A stretch of 64,000 nt of DNA. Origin: Microvirga sp. BSC39 (lineage in GTDB: Bacteria; Pseudomonadota; Alphaproteobacteria; Rhizobiales; Beijerinckiaceae). Position 1 is the stretch's first letter; every line of letters begins with the position of its first letter. The notes beneath the pieces are model-generated. The model saw only the letters and a list, made by a program, of their open reading frames with translations, did no database searches and was not told the DNA's origin. Both the position numbers and the translations under genes were made by a program. The DNA is taken from assembly GCF_000739015.1 (NCBI RefSeq), contig NZ_JPUG01000064.1:1-64000 (forward strand), written 5' to 3'. Below are positions 16,075 through 23,837 of this stretch, in pieces.

Positions 16075-16866
16075 CTAGTAGATCACATCGCTGATTACGC
16101 GGCGGACCAAGGCCAAGATCCGGACTTGCCGCCCGTCATCCTCGCTCGGGTCTCGAAATGCCTTGTTAGGCACGACAATCGGCTTGTGCTTCTTATTGGT
16201 CGAGCGAGGGCAGAACTCATATCGGTCCTCGTAGACTTCCAGCTGCTTGACCGACCATTCGCGGGTGTGGCCACCGTCGCGTGTCTGCTCAACCACGACA
16301 ACCAAGCCCTCACGAAGGACGATCTGCCCCTCGATGTCGTGGAAATCGAGGCCGATGACCTTGTCCCCTTCCAGCATGGAGCGGGGCTTCAGGTCGTTCA
16401 TGGAGTCGCCGCGCACTCTGAAGCCGATCCGGCGGGCATGAGGGTACTCCCGGTCGGGGTAATCCATCACATATTCGATGTCGTCAGAGTCGAACTCAGG
16501 GGCTTCCCTAAAAGCTCCAGCCTCTACGTCACCGACAATAGGGACGGGGGTCATCTTCTCGGTGATGAGCGAAACTTCCGCAGGTTCAGCTTCTTGCTCG
16601 ACGCGCTTCGAGCGGGTGGCCTCGGCCGAACTGCCGCCCCCGAACTCGCCAAGGCCAGCGGATCCGAAGATTAGCCATTCCGGTGTCGTTTCCAGTCCGA
16701 TCGCGAGCTTCCGCAGTGTTTCAATAGTGGGCGAGCTGTCCTGCTTCCGAAATATGTCTCGGATTGCGTCCGCGCTCATCCCCGCGTCGAGTGACGCTGC
16801 CCTAGCCGACTTGCCGGTCTCCTCAAGTCGCTTGGTGATGCGCTCTCTGATCTGCTGATTGTCCAT
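16075..16866 (-). CDS. LexA/CI-type prophage repressor (XRE HTH plus S24 peptidase)
   Basis: 263 residues from the ATG at 16866; upstream in-frame codons would cross the operators. The HTH occupies about residues 5-62; a linker leads to an S24 autoprotease domain with the Ala-Gly cleavage site (VEAGAF, 116-117), catalytic Ser155 in RGDSMND and Lys207 in SVKQL. It should hold the lysogenic state and be inactivated by RecA-stimulated self-cleavage, so the prophage is probably SOS-inducible. Operator-like sites lie between its start and the divergent Cro-like gene. Confidence 0.94.
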   Translation of the reverse strand: MDNQQIRERITKRLEETGKSARAASLDAGMSADAIRDIFRKQDSSPTIETLRKLAIGLETTPEWLIFGSAGLGEFGGGSSAEATRSKRVEQEAEPAEVSLITEKMTPVPIVGDVEAGAFREAPEFDSDDIEYVMDYPDREYPHARRIGFRVRGDSMNDLKPRSMLEGDKVIGLDFHDIEGQIVLREGLVVVVEQTRDGGHTREWSVKQLEVYEDRYEFCPRSTNKKHKPIVVPNKAFRDPSEDDGRQVRILALVRRVISDVIY

Positions 16867-16868
16867 GC

Positions 16869-16947
16869 GCGGGATACTACCCGCGCCGAACTCCATAGGT
16901 GAGCGGGAAATAGACCGTTGACAAGCGCGGTTAATTTCCCGCATAGT
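16869..16947. promoter_or_regulatory. Operator cluster and divergent promoters between repressor and Cro-like gene
   Basis: Three 17-bp sites share GCGGGA-N5/6-ACCGCG or a close form: 16869-16885 (GCGGGATACTACCCGCG, palindromic), 16903-16917 (GCGGGAAATAGACCG) and, inverted, 16926-16942 (its complement reads GCGGGAAATTAACCGCG). A rightward -35 TTGACA (16918-16923) and -10-like CATAGT (16942-16947) bracket the third site. Leftward, TTGTCA on the complement (16920-16925) precedes the second site. The rightward start would fall on or next to the ATG at 16954. Confidence 0.8.
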
Positions 16948-16953
16948 GGCTAC

Positions 16954-17202
16954 ATGCTCACCGTAGATCACTTGCTCACCCTGTTTGACCCCTTCTGCGA
17001 AGCGCGTCGGATCTCGGCTGCGAGGTTATCGACGCTTCTCTTCAATGACGGGAAGCGGATCCTTCTGCTCAAAAACGGCGGAGATATAGGGTCTCGCCGG
17101 CTCCAGGAGGCATTCCAGTGGCTTTCGGATCACTGGCCGGAGGGCGCTGAATGGCCATCTGATGTCCCGCGCCCAGCTCCGTCTCAGCAGGTGGCTGCCT
17201 GA
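16954..17202 (+). CDS. Cro-like small regulator candidate, 82 aa
   Basis: Divergent from the repressor with operators between, the position of Cro. The protein (FCEARRISAARLSTLLFNDGKRILLLKNGGDIGSRRLQEAFQWLSDHWP) looks like a compact helical DNA-binding domain; I recall similar short proteins in the same position in Hyphomicrobiales prophages, but the family is unnamed to me. The predicted -10 places the transcription start at about the ATG, so the mRNA may be leaderless. It couples (TGATG) to the next gene. Confidence 0.68.
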   Translation: MLTVDHLLTLFDPFCEARRISAARLSTLLFNDGKRILLLKNGGDIGSRRLQEAFQWLSDHWPEGAEWPSDVPRPAPSQQVAA

Positions 17203-17432
17203 TGCCGCGCGCCCGCTTCCGCTTCTGCGCGAAGGGCCGCTTCTGGTTCCTCACCCATGACGGCTTCATCCCCCATTCCCCTTCCATCGGCGCCTCCCTG
17301 GTATCTGCTGCCGATGAGAAGAGCGCGGGCGGCTCAACCGCCCCTCATGCCGCCCGCGCTTTCGTTTCAGCCCCCGCTTCCACGGCTACCGTTATCGCCG
17401 GTCCGGGCGCCAGCCTCATCTCAATTCGATAG
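17202..17432 (+). CDS. Small hypothetical protein, 76 aa
   Basis: The ATG overlaps the preceding stop (TGATG), which is the main support. Sequence: MPRARFRFCAKGRFWFLTHDG, then Ser/Ala-rich stretches. The first 30 residues (basic with a FWFLTHDGF aromatic segment) look structured; the remainder resembles a GC-rich low-complexity tail. It might be a real early protein or only a coupling ORF. No family recognised. Confidence 0.5.
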   Translation: MPRARFRFCAKGRFWFLTHDGFIPHSPSIGASLVSAADEKSAGGSTAPHAARAFVSAPASTATVIAGPGASLISIR

Positions 17433-17443
17433 GCGAATATTCC

Positions 17444-17941
17444 ATGAACGTCCGCAACCCCTATACAGCCATCAAAGCCGCCTTCGACGCTGATGTTGAT
17501 CGCCTTGGTGGCGTGGTTGTCGCCGCCAGCAAGAGCCGAGTAGGGCAGGCGCTTATCTCCCGCTACTCGTCCATCTCCGAACAGAACATCACGACGCATG
17601 TGCCGGCTGATGTCCTGCTCGACATCACCATGGAGATCGTGCGCCGCGGCGGCACTCCTGAGACGCTGCAGGTTCTTGCGGATCTGGCAGGCTTCAAGCT
17701 GGTGCCGCGTGAGGCTGCAGAAGCCGACGGCGACAGCTTGATCCGGCACCTTGCCGACACGACGCGAGCACAGGCGAAGCTCTCCACCACCATTGCTGAC
17801 GCTCTGGCCGATGGCCGTATCGATCCTCGCGAGAAGGCTGCCATCGATGCTGCAGCGGCCGCTGAGGAGAAGGAGCTGGCCGAGCTCCGCAACGATCTGA
17901 AGCCCGCGACTGTCACTCCGATCCGCGGGAGCGCTGCCTGA
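17444..17941 (+). CDS. Phage regulatory protein, CII (CP76)-like
   Basis: 165 residues. The N-terminal half ([57 protein letters not shown]) follows the pattern of the phage CII/CP76 family: a short HTH that contacts DNA, then 'LPLDELL...' and 'LA-x-LGF-LVP'. The second half is an Ala/Glu-rich helix. In related phages it activates lysogeny or early rightward transcription. Its place after the Cro-like gene agrees. It couples to the GapR gene by a 1-bp overlap. Confidence 0.7.
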   Translation: MNVRNPYTAIKAAFDADVDRLGGVVVAASKSRVGQALISRYSSISEQNITTHVPADVLLDITMEIVRRGGTPETLQVLADLAGFKLVPREAAEADGDSLIRHLADTTRAQAKLSTTIADALADGRIDPREKAAIDAAAAAEEKELAELRNDLKPATVTPIRGSAA

Positions 17942-18198
17942 TGGACGATCAAGCCTTCAACACCGGGTCCGTCGCAGCCGATCAGCTCAAGGCCATTGTC
18001 GAGCGCATTGAGCGTATCGAAGAGGAGATCAAGGGCCTGAACGGCGACAAGTCCGACATCTACAAGGAAGCCAAGATGAATGGCTTCGACGTGAAGGTGC
18101 TGCGAAAGGTTGTGGCCCTCCGTCGCAAGGATTTCGCCGAGCGTCAGGAAGAGGACGCCATCCTCGAGATGTACATGCAAGCGCTGGGGATGATCTGA
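17941..18198 (+). CDS. GapR family DNA-binding protein (DUF2312)
   Basis: 85 residues; the whole protein matches the GapR/DUF2312 pattern: [53 protein letters not shown]. GapR is a coiled-coil, overtwisted-DNA-binding protein of Alphaproteobacteria that acts with topoisomerases ahead of replication. This copy is phage-encoded, between the CII-like and VRR-NUC genes, with overlaps of 1 bp on both sides. It may help phage replication or titrate the host protein. Confidence 0.95.
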   Translation: MDDQAFNTGSVAADQLKAIVERIERIEEEIKGLNGDKSDIYKEAKMNGFDVKVLRKVVALRRKDFAERQEEDAILEMYMQALGMI

Positions 18199-18662
18199 TG
18201 TCAGCCCCTCGTGCGTGCACGCGTACGCGTAAGAGAGCCCCCCGGCCTCGGCTACCGCTGTTCACGGGCGAGCTTGTCACGGCTGCTGAGCTGCCGGATC
18301 CGAAAGAGATCGCTCTGCAATGTGCGCTGGCTGACTTCCTGACGGATTGGTGCCGGATCGATTGGGAGTGGACTCACTTTCCGGCCGGAGAGCTGCGCGC
18401 CAAGCGCACGGCGGAGAAGCTGCAGCGGATGGGCACCAAGCCCGGCTGGCCTGACCTCATCCTCGTCTCCCCTGAGGGCGTATTCCACGGCCTCGAGCTG
18501 AAGCGCCGGGGCAAGACCCTCAACGAGAACCAAGAGGCCTTTCACGCGCGTGCACGTGCACGAGGTTGGAAGATCGCCGTAGCCGACACCTTCGACGATG
18601 CACGCGCCAACCTCCAGGGCTGGGGCTGCCTGCGCATCAAGTTCGCAGAGGTGCGGGCATGA
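18198..18662 (+). CDS. VRR-NUC domain nuclease
   Basis: 154 residues. The PD-(D/E)xK-type VRR-NUC core is visible: an N-terminal EIALQCALADFL helix with Glu, then GWPDLILVSPEGVFHGLELKRRGKTLNENQEAF, where the G-x-PD and E-x-K residues are catalytic, and a helix around RARGWKIAVADTFDDA. Phage VRR-NUC proteins act as structure-specific nucleases in replication or recombination. It overlaps GapR by 1 bp. The N-terminal 25 residues are Arg/Pro-rich. Confidence 0.92.
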   Translation: MSAPRACTRTRKRAPRPRLPLFTGELVTAAELPDPKEIALQCALADFLTDWCRIDWEWTHFPAGELRAKRTAEKLQRMGTKPGWPDLILVSPEGVFHGLELKRRGKTLNENQEAFHARARARGWKIAVADTFDDARANLQGWGCLRIKFAEVRA

Positions 18663-18706
18663 GGTGGAGTCATCTCTCTAAAATCAAGTCGATGCAACAT
18701 AGCGAT

Positions 18707-19396
18707 CTAGTAGCCAAGCTTTTTTCGGGCGTATTGCTCAAGAGCAGGCAGTGCGTCGTGTATGAAATTATCGGCACCATTGCGGAGCCGCGAGTCCAAA
18801 TCCATCTTGCCGTGGTCCGTTTTAGACAGCGAGTCACGGGTAAATCTTTCGTTAGCAGTATAGATCTTGATAGTATTGAGGCATCCATCAAGCAGGCGAA
18901 TGCCTTCAGCGTCCAGCATCTCATTGCCAAGATAGCGGAACCTTTCGATCCTAGCTTCAAGCGCCAACTGGTGCTCATTGCTTTCCAATCTCATCACAAT
19001 TTCATTGCGTGCCTGCATAGTCAGGTTCCTCATAGCGCTGATGATAGCGAAAAACTCGGACGTTTTGACTTTGCGCTCTTCATCGCGTCGGGCGCGCTCC
19101 ATTGCGAGCTGCTCTTCGAGCATGTGGTTGCCCTTCCTCATAATTCCTATCTGCTCGATGAGTTTTACAGCCGCCCAGCCTGCAATAGCCGCAGCAAGGA
19201 AACCTGTTACCAAGGTTTGATACCGGTTGGTCCAGAACTCACCACAGCCAGCAGCCTCTTTCTTCCTGATGGCGCGTGCCGCAAATCCACTATCGCAGCT
19301 ATCGGCGAGTCCGAAGCCTATGGCCGTCAGGAAAATGGCCGCGCCTATAAGCAAGGCCAGTTTGATCCAAAGTTTAAAGCCAGTCTTGTCTGCCAT
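18707..19396 (-). CDS. Two-TM membrane protein with cytoplasmic coiled coil
   Basis: 229 residues with two hydrophobic helices (about 9-30 and 60-85; LWIKLALLIGAAIFLTAIGFGL and a VTGFLAAAIAGWAAV segment) and a long charged C-terminal part with coiled-coil-like heptads (MLEEQLAMERARRDEERKV). It is encoded against the rightward early operon and has lower GC than its neighbours, so it looks like a moron acquired separately. Two-helix sensors with a cytoplasmic helix are common in phage-exclusion and abortive-infection proteins, but no effector domain is visible. Confidence 0.75.
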   Translation of the reverse strand: MADKTGFKLWIKLALLIGAAIFLTAIGFGLADSCDSGFAARAIRKKEAAGCGEFWTNRYQTLVTGFLAAAIAGWAAVKLIEQIGIMRKGNHMLEEQLAMERARRDEERKVKTSEFFAIISAMRNLTMQARNEIVMRLESNEHQLALEARIERFRYLGNEMLDAEGIRLLDGCLNTIKIYTANERFTRDSLSKTDHGKMDLDSRLRNGADNFIHDALPALEQYARKKLGY

Positions 19397-19470
19397 TTAC
19401 GCCCCCGCGGTCTGAAGAGGTGGAAATCTGGAGGTGATCACTCGGCACCCCTTTTCGGAGAGTGGGCATC

Positions 19471-19731
19471 ATGATCGCTTTTACTCGTCAAGCCGAAGCT
19501 CTCAACATCTCAAAAGATCAGGCGCTGGAAGGCTTCTTCTACTTCGTCATCGTGCGTGAAGAGAAGGCCAGCAAGTACCCCGACTATGTCGAGTCTCGTC
19601 TGGCAGCGTCTCAGAGCATCAAGAAACTTGCAATGGCTGAGGAGGCCTTCGGCAGCGCTCGCGTCCGCACGTGGCTGGATGAGATCGAGGCCAAGGCCAT
19701 TGCTGAGCTCAATAAGCGAGGTGCGGCTTGA
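19471..19731 (+). CDS. Small hypothetical protein, 86 aa
   Basis: ATG at 19471 preceded by GGAGAG at suitable spacing. The protein (MIAFTRQAEALNISKDQALEGF) is acidic and helical and ends in EIEAKAIAELNKRGAA. No family recognised. Its TGA overlaps the TTG start of the next gene (TTGA), indicating coupled translation at the beginning of the replication-type block. Confidence 0.65.
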   Translation: MIAFTRQAEALNISKDQALEGFFYFVIVREEKASKYPDYVESRLAASQSIKKLAMAEEAFGSARVRTWLDEIEAKAIAELNKRGAA

Positions 19732-20507
19732 CGAGCCTCACTCCCGAGATGATCGACGCAATGGTAGCTGCCGGCCTCACAGCTGAACAGATGGCAACCA
19801 TCATGAAGGCTCAGCTGGCCGGGCAGGCTGCTGCTGACGAAGCTCGCCGTGCAGCCAAACGAGAGCAGGCTACTGAGCGTCAGCGTCGGAAGAGAGAGCG
19901 TGATCGTAAGCCTGTCACGCATGTCACGCGTGACAACGCGTTACAGGGCGTGACGGAGCGTGACACCCCCTCCCAGGTTCCCCCCAATGATAATAACTCT
20001 AACCCCCCTCCTACCTCCCCCGGTTCCGATCCTGACGGATCGGCGCTGCCTGCCGTCAGCGACCCGGCTGAAGTTTCGATCAACGACCAAATCTGGAATT
20101 CGAAAGCTGCCCTGTCCGACCTGTCGGGCAAATCGGAAGCCAGCGTCGGCAGGTGGATCGGCAAGGCGCTGAAAGACCATCCCCCCGACGTCGTGAAGCA
20201 GGGCATCGACGCCGCTCTGCATGCCGGAACCCGCGACCCCTTCAGCTACGCCCGCAGCGTGATGCTCAACTCCCGAGGCCCCCGAAATGACCAGCAAGGC
20301 AATCGCAACGGTCGAACCAATTCCCCCGCTCAACCCCGAAGCTCCGGATCTCGTCTCGCTGCCATCATGGGCTACGACCCTGAACCTGACCTGCATGGAT
20401 CTGAGGAAGAACGACGACTATCGGATCGGGGCGCATGGCCGGAAGGTCGTAACCGTACCCGCTTCCTCGATGCCGAACCCGACACAGCGGGCGTATATCG
20501 AGCGTAG
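19728..20507 (+). CDS. Replication-region protein, helical N terminus with basic linker
   Basis: 259 residues from a TTG. The N terminus (LTPEMIDAMVAAGLTAEQMATIMKAQL) and a strongly basic segment (RRAAKREQATERQRRKRERDRK) precede a Pro-rich linker and a winged-helix-like piece (LSDLSGKSEASVGRWIGKALKDHPPDVVKQGIDAAL). This resembles the N-terminal part of phage replication-initiation or helicase-loader proteins. The last 73 residues overlap the next gene in another frame for 221 bp and look low-complexity, so the true protein might end earlier by frameshift or simply carry a disordered tail. Confidence 0.65.
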   Translation: MTSLTPEMIDAMVAAGLTAEQMATIMKAQLAGQAAADEARRAAKREQATERQRRKRERDRKPVTHVTRDNALQGVTERDTPSQVPPNDNNSNPPPTSPGSDPDGSALPAVSDPAEVSINDQIWNSKAALSDLSGKSEASVGRWIGKALKDHPPDVVKQGIDAALHAGTRDPFSYARSVMLNSRGPRNDQQGNRNGRTNSPAQPRSSGSRLAAIMGYDPEPDLHGSEEERRLSDRGAWPEGRNRTRFLDAEPDTAGVYRA

Positions 20508-21069
20508 GGTTGCCGAGCTGGAGCTTCTGGCCCAGCCGGGACCGGTCAAGGAGATCGACGCCACCATCGGCGCCGTGATGCTCCGGTACGCCACGGCCCG
20601 TCAGGACGACGACATGATGCGGGCCCGGGTTGAGGGTTATCGGATCGTCCTGCGGGACTTCCCTGCTTGGTGCGTACGGGAGGCTTACGCCCGGTGGCTC
20701 AAGGGTGAGATCGGCCAGCAGCACGATGCCTCCTTCCCGCCTCCGGAGCGGGTGCTGCACGAATGCGCCAAGGGGCTGTTGGCTGCTGCCATGGGCCAGA
20801 GGATCGGGCTGCAAATGGTGCTCGATGCTGAGGGCTATCAGCCCCCGACCGAGGCTGAGATGGCTGAGCGTCGCAAGCATCTGCATCTCCTCACGCAGAA
20901 CATCGCCAATGCGGCGAGCCCCGAAGATCGCGGCCCCGGCAAGCCGAAGCGCCAGGCCGAGACATCCGACGATCAGGCCCGCAAGGACCGGATCCTCAAT
21001 AACCCCAGCAAGGGCATCTTGGCTGGGCTCCGTGAGATGCAGGAGGTCGAGAATGCAGCCGCCGAATGA
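20287..21069 (+). CDS. Replication-region hypothetical protein, 260 aa
   Basis: Starts at an ATG 221 bp before the previous gene's stop. The N-terminal LVSLPSWATTLN and KVVTVPASSMPNPTQRAYIERRVAELE, followed by ATIGAVMLRYATARQDDDMMRARVEGYRIVLRDFPAWCVREAYARWLKGE, correspond to a protein type found beside replication genes in alphaproteobacterial phages. A later start (for example Met37) would reduce but not remove the overlap. Function unknown; it may load the helicase or bind the origin. Confidence 0.72.
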   Translation: MTSKAIATVEPIPPLNPEAPDLVSLPSWATTLNLTCMDLRKNDDYRIGAHGRKVVTVPASSMPNPTQRAYIERRVAELELLAQPGPVKEIDATIGAVMLRYATARQDDDMMRARVEGYRIVLRDFPAWCVREAYARWLKGEIGQQHDASFPPPERVLHECAKGLLAAAMGQRIGLQMVLDAEGYQPPTEAEMAERRKHLHLLTQNIANAASPEDRGPGKPKRQAETSDDQARKDRILNNPSKGILAGLREMQEVENAAAE

Positions 21070-21271
21070 AGCCACCACCGAAGAGAGGGCGCGGGCTGTC
21101 CGGTATTGGGAAGAGCAGGTGCGGCCTCAGATGGTAGCCAAAGAGAAGGCCAAGGTGCCGGAAGACCCGCATTCCGCGCTGGCCCGTCTCAAGTCTGAAG
21201 GCTGGGGAGATGTTCACGTCTCCGACGCCATCCGAGCCACCCTCCCGACCATCAAGAGGCCTGCACCATGA
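21053..21271 (+). CDS. Small hypothetical protein, 72 aa
   Basis: ATG at 21053, overlapping the previous gene by 17 bp. The peptide MQPPNEATTEERARAVRYWEE continues acidic and helical, with HSALARLKSEGWGDVHVSDAIRATLPTI at the C-terminal part. It overlaps the 37-aa ORF that follows by 4 bp. No motif recognised. Confidence 0.65.
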   Translation: MQPPNEATTEERARAVRYWEEQVRPQMVAKEKAKVPEDPHSALARLKSEGWGDVHVSDAIRATLPTIKRPAP

Positions 21272-21381
21272 GGAAGGGCAGGGAAGTGAACATGCGGGCG
21301 CAGTTTTGGAAGGTGCTGCGCCAAGCCCTCTATGAGGATCTGAGAGCACAGTGCCGCCGCCGCCAGGGAGACGAGGCATGA
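21268..21381 (+). CDS. Micro-ORF, 37 aa
   Basis: ATGA overlaps the preceding stop, and its own stop overlaps the next ATG (ATGA). The peptide starts MRKGREVNMRAQFWKVLRQ and is basic and helical. Coupling on both sides is the evidence. No function known. Confidence 0.55.
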   Translation: MRKGREVNMRAQFWKVLRQALYEDLRAQCRRRQGDEA

Positions 21382-21701
21382 GAGAGCAGCGTCCCAACAA
21401 GCTGAGCGCCAGGCAGCGCGAGGCACTTTACGATCGGCTAAGGGCTCGGCGCCGGACCAAGGAAACGCTGGAGCAGATCGGCAATGACTTCGGCGTTTCG
21501 TATCAGGCCGTCTGCTACCACGCCAAGAGGCTTCCGCCCTCGATCAAGTTCAAGCCCGCCCGCCGCCAGGTGGACGAGGGCGAGGTCCTGCGCCTTTACG
21601 GCATCCACATGAACCAGGGCACGGTTGCCGAGATCCTTGGCATCCCAACCCGGACCATCTCCAACATGATCGCCCGCATGGAATGGAAGGCAGCAGCATG
21701 A
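21378..21701 (+). CDS. Double helix-turn-helix protein, 107 aa
   Basis: From the ATG at 21378. Two homeodomain-like HTH repeats are visible: ETLEQIGNDFGVSYQAVCYHAKRL in the first half and GTVAEILGIPTRTISNMIARMEW in the second. The layout resembles phage late-gene regulators and terminase-small-subunit-type DNA-binding proteins. Position directly upstream of the NusG-like gene suggests control of the late operon. It may act as a Q-like or activator protein, an inference from place only. Confidence 0.75.
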   Translation: MREQRPNKLSARQREALYDRLRARRRTKETLEQIGNDFGVSYQAVCYHAKRLPPSIKFKPARRQVDEGEVLRLYGIHMNQGTVAEILGIPTRTISNMIARMEWKAAA

Positions 21702-21768
21702 CGAACCTCCCGCGCTTCGCCCTGTCTGCTGATCCCCGCTAACCCTTAACCAGTGAAAGCCCCCGCAC

Positions 21769-22392
21769 ATGGCTAAGAAGAACCGTCGCAAGAGGCACAA
21801 TCGCCAACGCCTCGAAACTCCGAAGGTCACGCCCACTCACTTTGTCCGCCTGGAGCGCCTCAAGGTCGTCATTGACGAGAACCTCAGATGGTACGTCGTT
21901 AGGGTAGATGCGAAGCGGGAAGGGAAGGTGAAGCAGGGATTAGAGGCGGCAGGCTTCGCCACCTACCAGCCCGTCGACGTAAGGGGAATGGGCCGGGCCA
22001 AGGGCAAGACATTCGAGATCAAGCAGCGCCCCGCGGCTGGCTATCTCTTCGTGGGTCTTCACAAGGATCGGTGTGGGCATGAGGACCTGTGGGCCTATCA
22101 CGACAGGGCTGTAGCAGCGGACAAGCCGTTCACCATCATCGATCAGCAAGGGCAGGAGGTCGTCTATGATGCCGGCACTCTGCGCGAGCGCCCGTTCTAC
22201 CGGGTCATGGGACCCTTCGGGAGCAAGCAGCTCCAGAGGTTCGCAGATAAGATCAGCGGGCCGCTGGTCGCTGCATTGTGGAGTGGTGACGGAATACAGG
22301 AGACATTCCCGGCGACCGTGTTCGATATTGTGGAAGGGGAAACCCTGTTGTTGACAAACTCCTTCGACAGGATTGAAACCCTAGCTGCATAG
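21769..22392 (+). CDS. NusG/RfaH-family transcription antitermination protein, phage-encoded
   Basis: 207 residues. After a basic N-terminal extension (MAKKNRRKRHNRQRLE), the core LRWYVVRVDAKREGKVKQGLEAAGFATYQP, then KQRPAAGYLFVGL, is the NGN fold of NusG-type proteins. A second, poorly conserved domain near the end (VFDIVEGETLLLTNSF) could be a KOW-like barrel. It would bind RNA polymerase beta' and promote processive transcription. It sits at the early/late boundary, before the terminase operon, which contains internal intrinsic terminators (30603, 47919). Confidence 0.86.
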   Translation: MAKKNRRKRHNRQRLETPKVTPTHFVRLERLKVVIDENLRWYVVRVDAKREGKVKQGLEAAGFATYQPVDVRGMGRAKGKTFEIKQRPAAGYLFVGLHKDRCGHEDLWAYHDRAVAADKPFTIIDQQGQEVVYDAGTLRERPFYRVMGPFGSKQLQRFADKISGPLVAALWSGDGIQETFPATVFDIVEGETLLLTNSFDRIETLAA

Positions 22393-22580
22393 TGCTAGTT
22401 ATACTGTCATCTTGTGGTGCAGTGTGCTCGCCTTCGGGCTTTGAGCTACGACCGCGTAAGAGAGACGGAGCCAAGGCCGCTGTCTCTCAGAGTGCGAAGC
22501 TTGCACTAATGCTCAGTAAAGTGGTGTTGTAGGTCGATCAGCGTAGCGCGTCAGAGCAACTCCGATGATGCGAGGCTGCC

Positions 22581-23183
22581 ATGAAGCAGTTTATCCTACC
22601 TCCGGTCTTCCTCTTGGTTATGTGCCTACCGGCTGAGGCTCAAACTGGTTCAGTGTGGTCGGGTTGGCTCGGAGCTATCGGAGCTATTCTATCGGCGCTC
22701 ATCGCCGCCTTCATCGGCTCATACCGTGGCTCAATGCATGCTGTCAGGAGTTATCGAGAGCAGAAGGCGTTCGATAACCAACTCGACTGGTACATCCGTA
22801 TGTTACGAAGCGTGAGGGCGCTTAATGAGAGAATTCAAAGCGCCTTTATCTGGAAAGACGAAGGAAGGGACGATCCTCATTGGTGGAGCTTAGTCCAGAT
22901 CGCGCACGAGGAGTTTGAACGGACAGCATGGGAAGCATCCCTTTATGGATCGAAGACAGCGCGAGCCGCTGTTGATGAGTGTTTCCGGAAAGTTAGAGCG
23001 ACGCAGCAGGCAAGTTGGACATTCGATCCATACGGCATGAAGACCCTGCCCTGGAGCGAAGAGTCGGATTTAGACGCAGCACTGAAGACAGCTTACAAAG
23101 CGATGAGAGACCTGCCGCCAGATCTCGATACTAGTGTACGGCCGATTATAACTGAAGCGCGTAAGCACCTAGGGCTAGAGTGA
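22581..23183 (+). CDS. Exported/membrane protein with one or two N-terminal helices, 200 aa
   Basis: Starts MKQFILPPVFLLVMCLPAEAQ, a signal peptide or first helix, followed by a second hydrophobic stretch (WLGAIGAILSALIAAFIGSY) and a long charged helical part. The overall layout (two helices then cytosolic helices) matches the protein at 18707-19396. GC is lower than the flanks. It lies between the NusG-like gene and the packaging genes, a common moron site. Function unknown; exclusion or immunity are possibilities. Confidence 0.7.
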   Translation: MKQFILPPVFLLVMCLPAEAQTGSVWSGWLGAIGAILSALIAAFIGSYRGSMHAVRSYREQKAFDNQLDWYIRMLRSVRALNERIQSAFIWKDEGRDDPHWWSLVQIAHEEFERTAWEASLYGSKTARAAVDECFRKVRATQQASWTFDPYGMKTLPWSEESDLDAALKTAYKAMRDLPPDLDTSVRPIITEARKHLGLE

Positions 23184-23450
23184 TAGCCCCGGCGCAATGA
23201 TTGCGCGGCGTTCTCTACTGCAGGCTCTGTCGCGGGTAGATATAGATTGTGCAGATCAGAAGTTCGTCTGCGCTTAAAGACTGCAGCGGGACTCACCTAA
23301 GTGTGCCCCGGGGCCGCCAACGGCTACGTGGTCCGCCTATCCGCCTTTAGCTTGTGTGCTTGGACATACGCGAATAGACCCCGGAGCCTAACAAAGAGGA
23401 AACCCCTGGTATTCGCCAGGAGCTTCTTCTTTTTGGTTTTGCTCGTACTA

Positions 23451-23837
23451 TCATTCGTAGCTTGCGCTGCGCGACGCAGACGCTCTCACAGGCGTCAAGT
23501 CGACAGAAAATTCATTGAAAACATCGCCAAGATTCACGACATAGAGAGTGTAGAGGCTGCAGTCGCTGCTATCGCTATTGTCCAGGGTTGTGGTCATCCG
23601 ATCATCCAAATCATCATCACGGAAGATCTGGTCGCCATTTGAGCTGATGATACGGAAATCGAGGTCCGTGTCCCTGTCTCCGGTGACATCCAATCTTACT
23701 CTATCATCACAGACACGAAGATTGATCCTCTTTGTGCTTTCAGATTCAACTCGGTAGTCTCGGGCTTGAGCGTTTATGGCGCTCATGCTCAACAGCCCAA
23801 CTGCAAAGGTTGCGGTAAGAATTTTTGGGAGTGACAT
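23451..23837 (-). CDS. Secreted beta-rich small protein, 128 aa
   Basis: Clear signal peptide (MSLPKILTATFAVGLLSMSAINAQA). The mature protein is acidic, rich in Asp and Ser (DRDTDLDFRIISSNGDQIFRDDDLDDR), with two Cys that could form a disulfide (RVCDDRV and SDCSLYTLYVVNLG). The pattern suggests a beta-sandwich that could bind a ligand or calcium. Encoded against the phage late direction, in a lower-GC block, it is a probable moron exported to the periplasm or surface. Confidence 0.7.
   Translation of the reverse strand: MSLPKILTATFAVGLLSMSAINAQARDYRVESESTKRINLRVCDDRVRLDVTGDRDTDLDFRIISSNGDQIFRDDDLDDRMTTTLDNSDSSDCSLYTLYVVNLGDVFNEFSVDLTPVRASASRSASYE

Noticed and set aside
23301..23642. Plus-strand frame opposite the secreted protein at 23451
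   Set aside because: The minus-strand frame has a perfect signal peptide and a coherent mature domain; the plus frame is a shadow.
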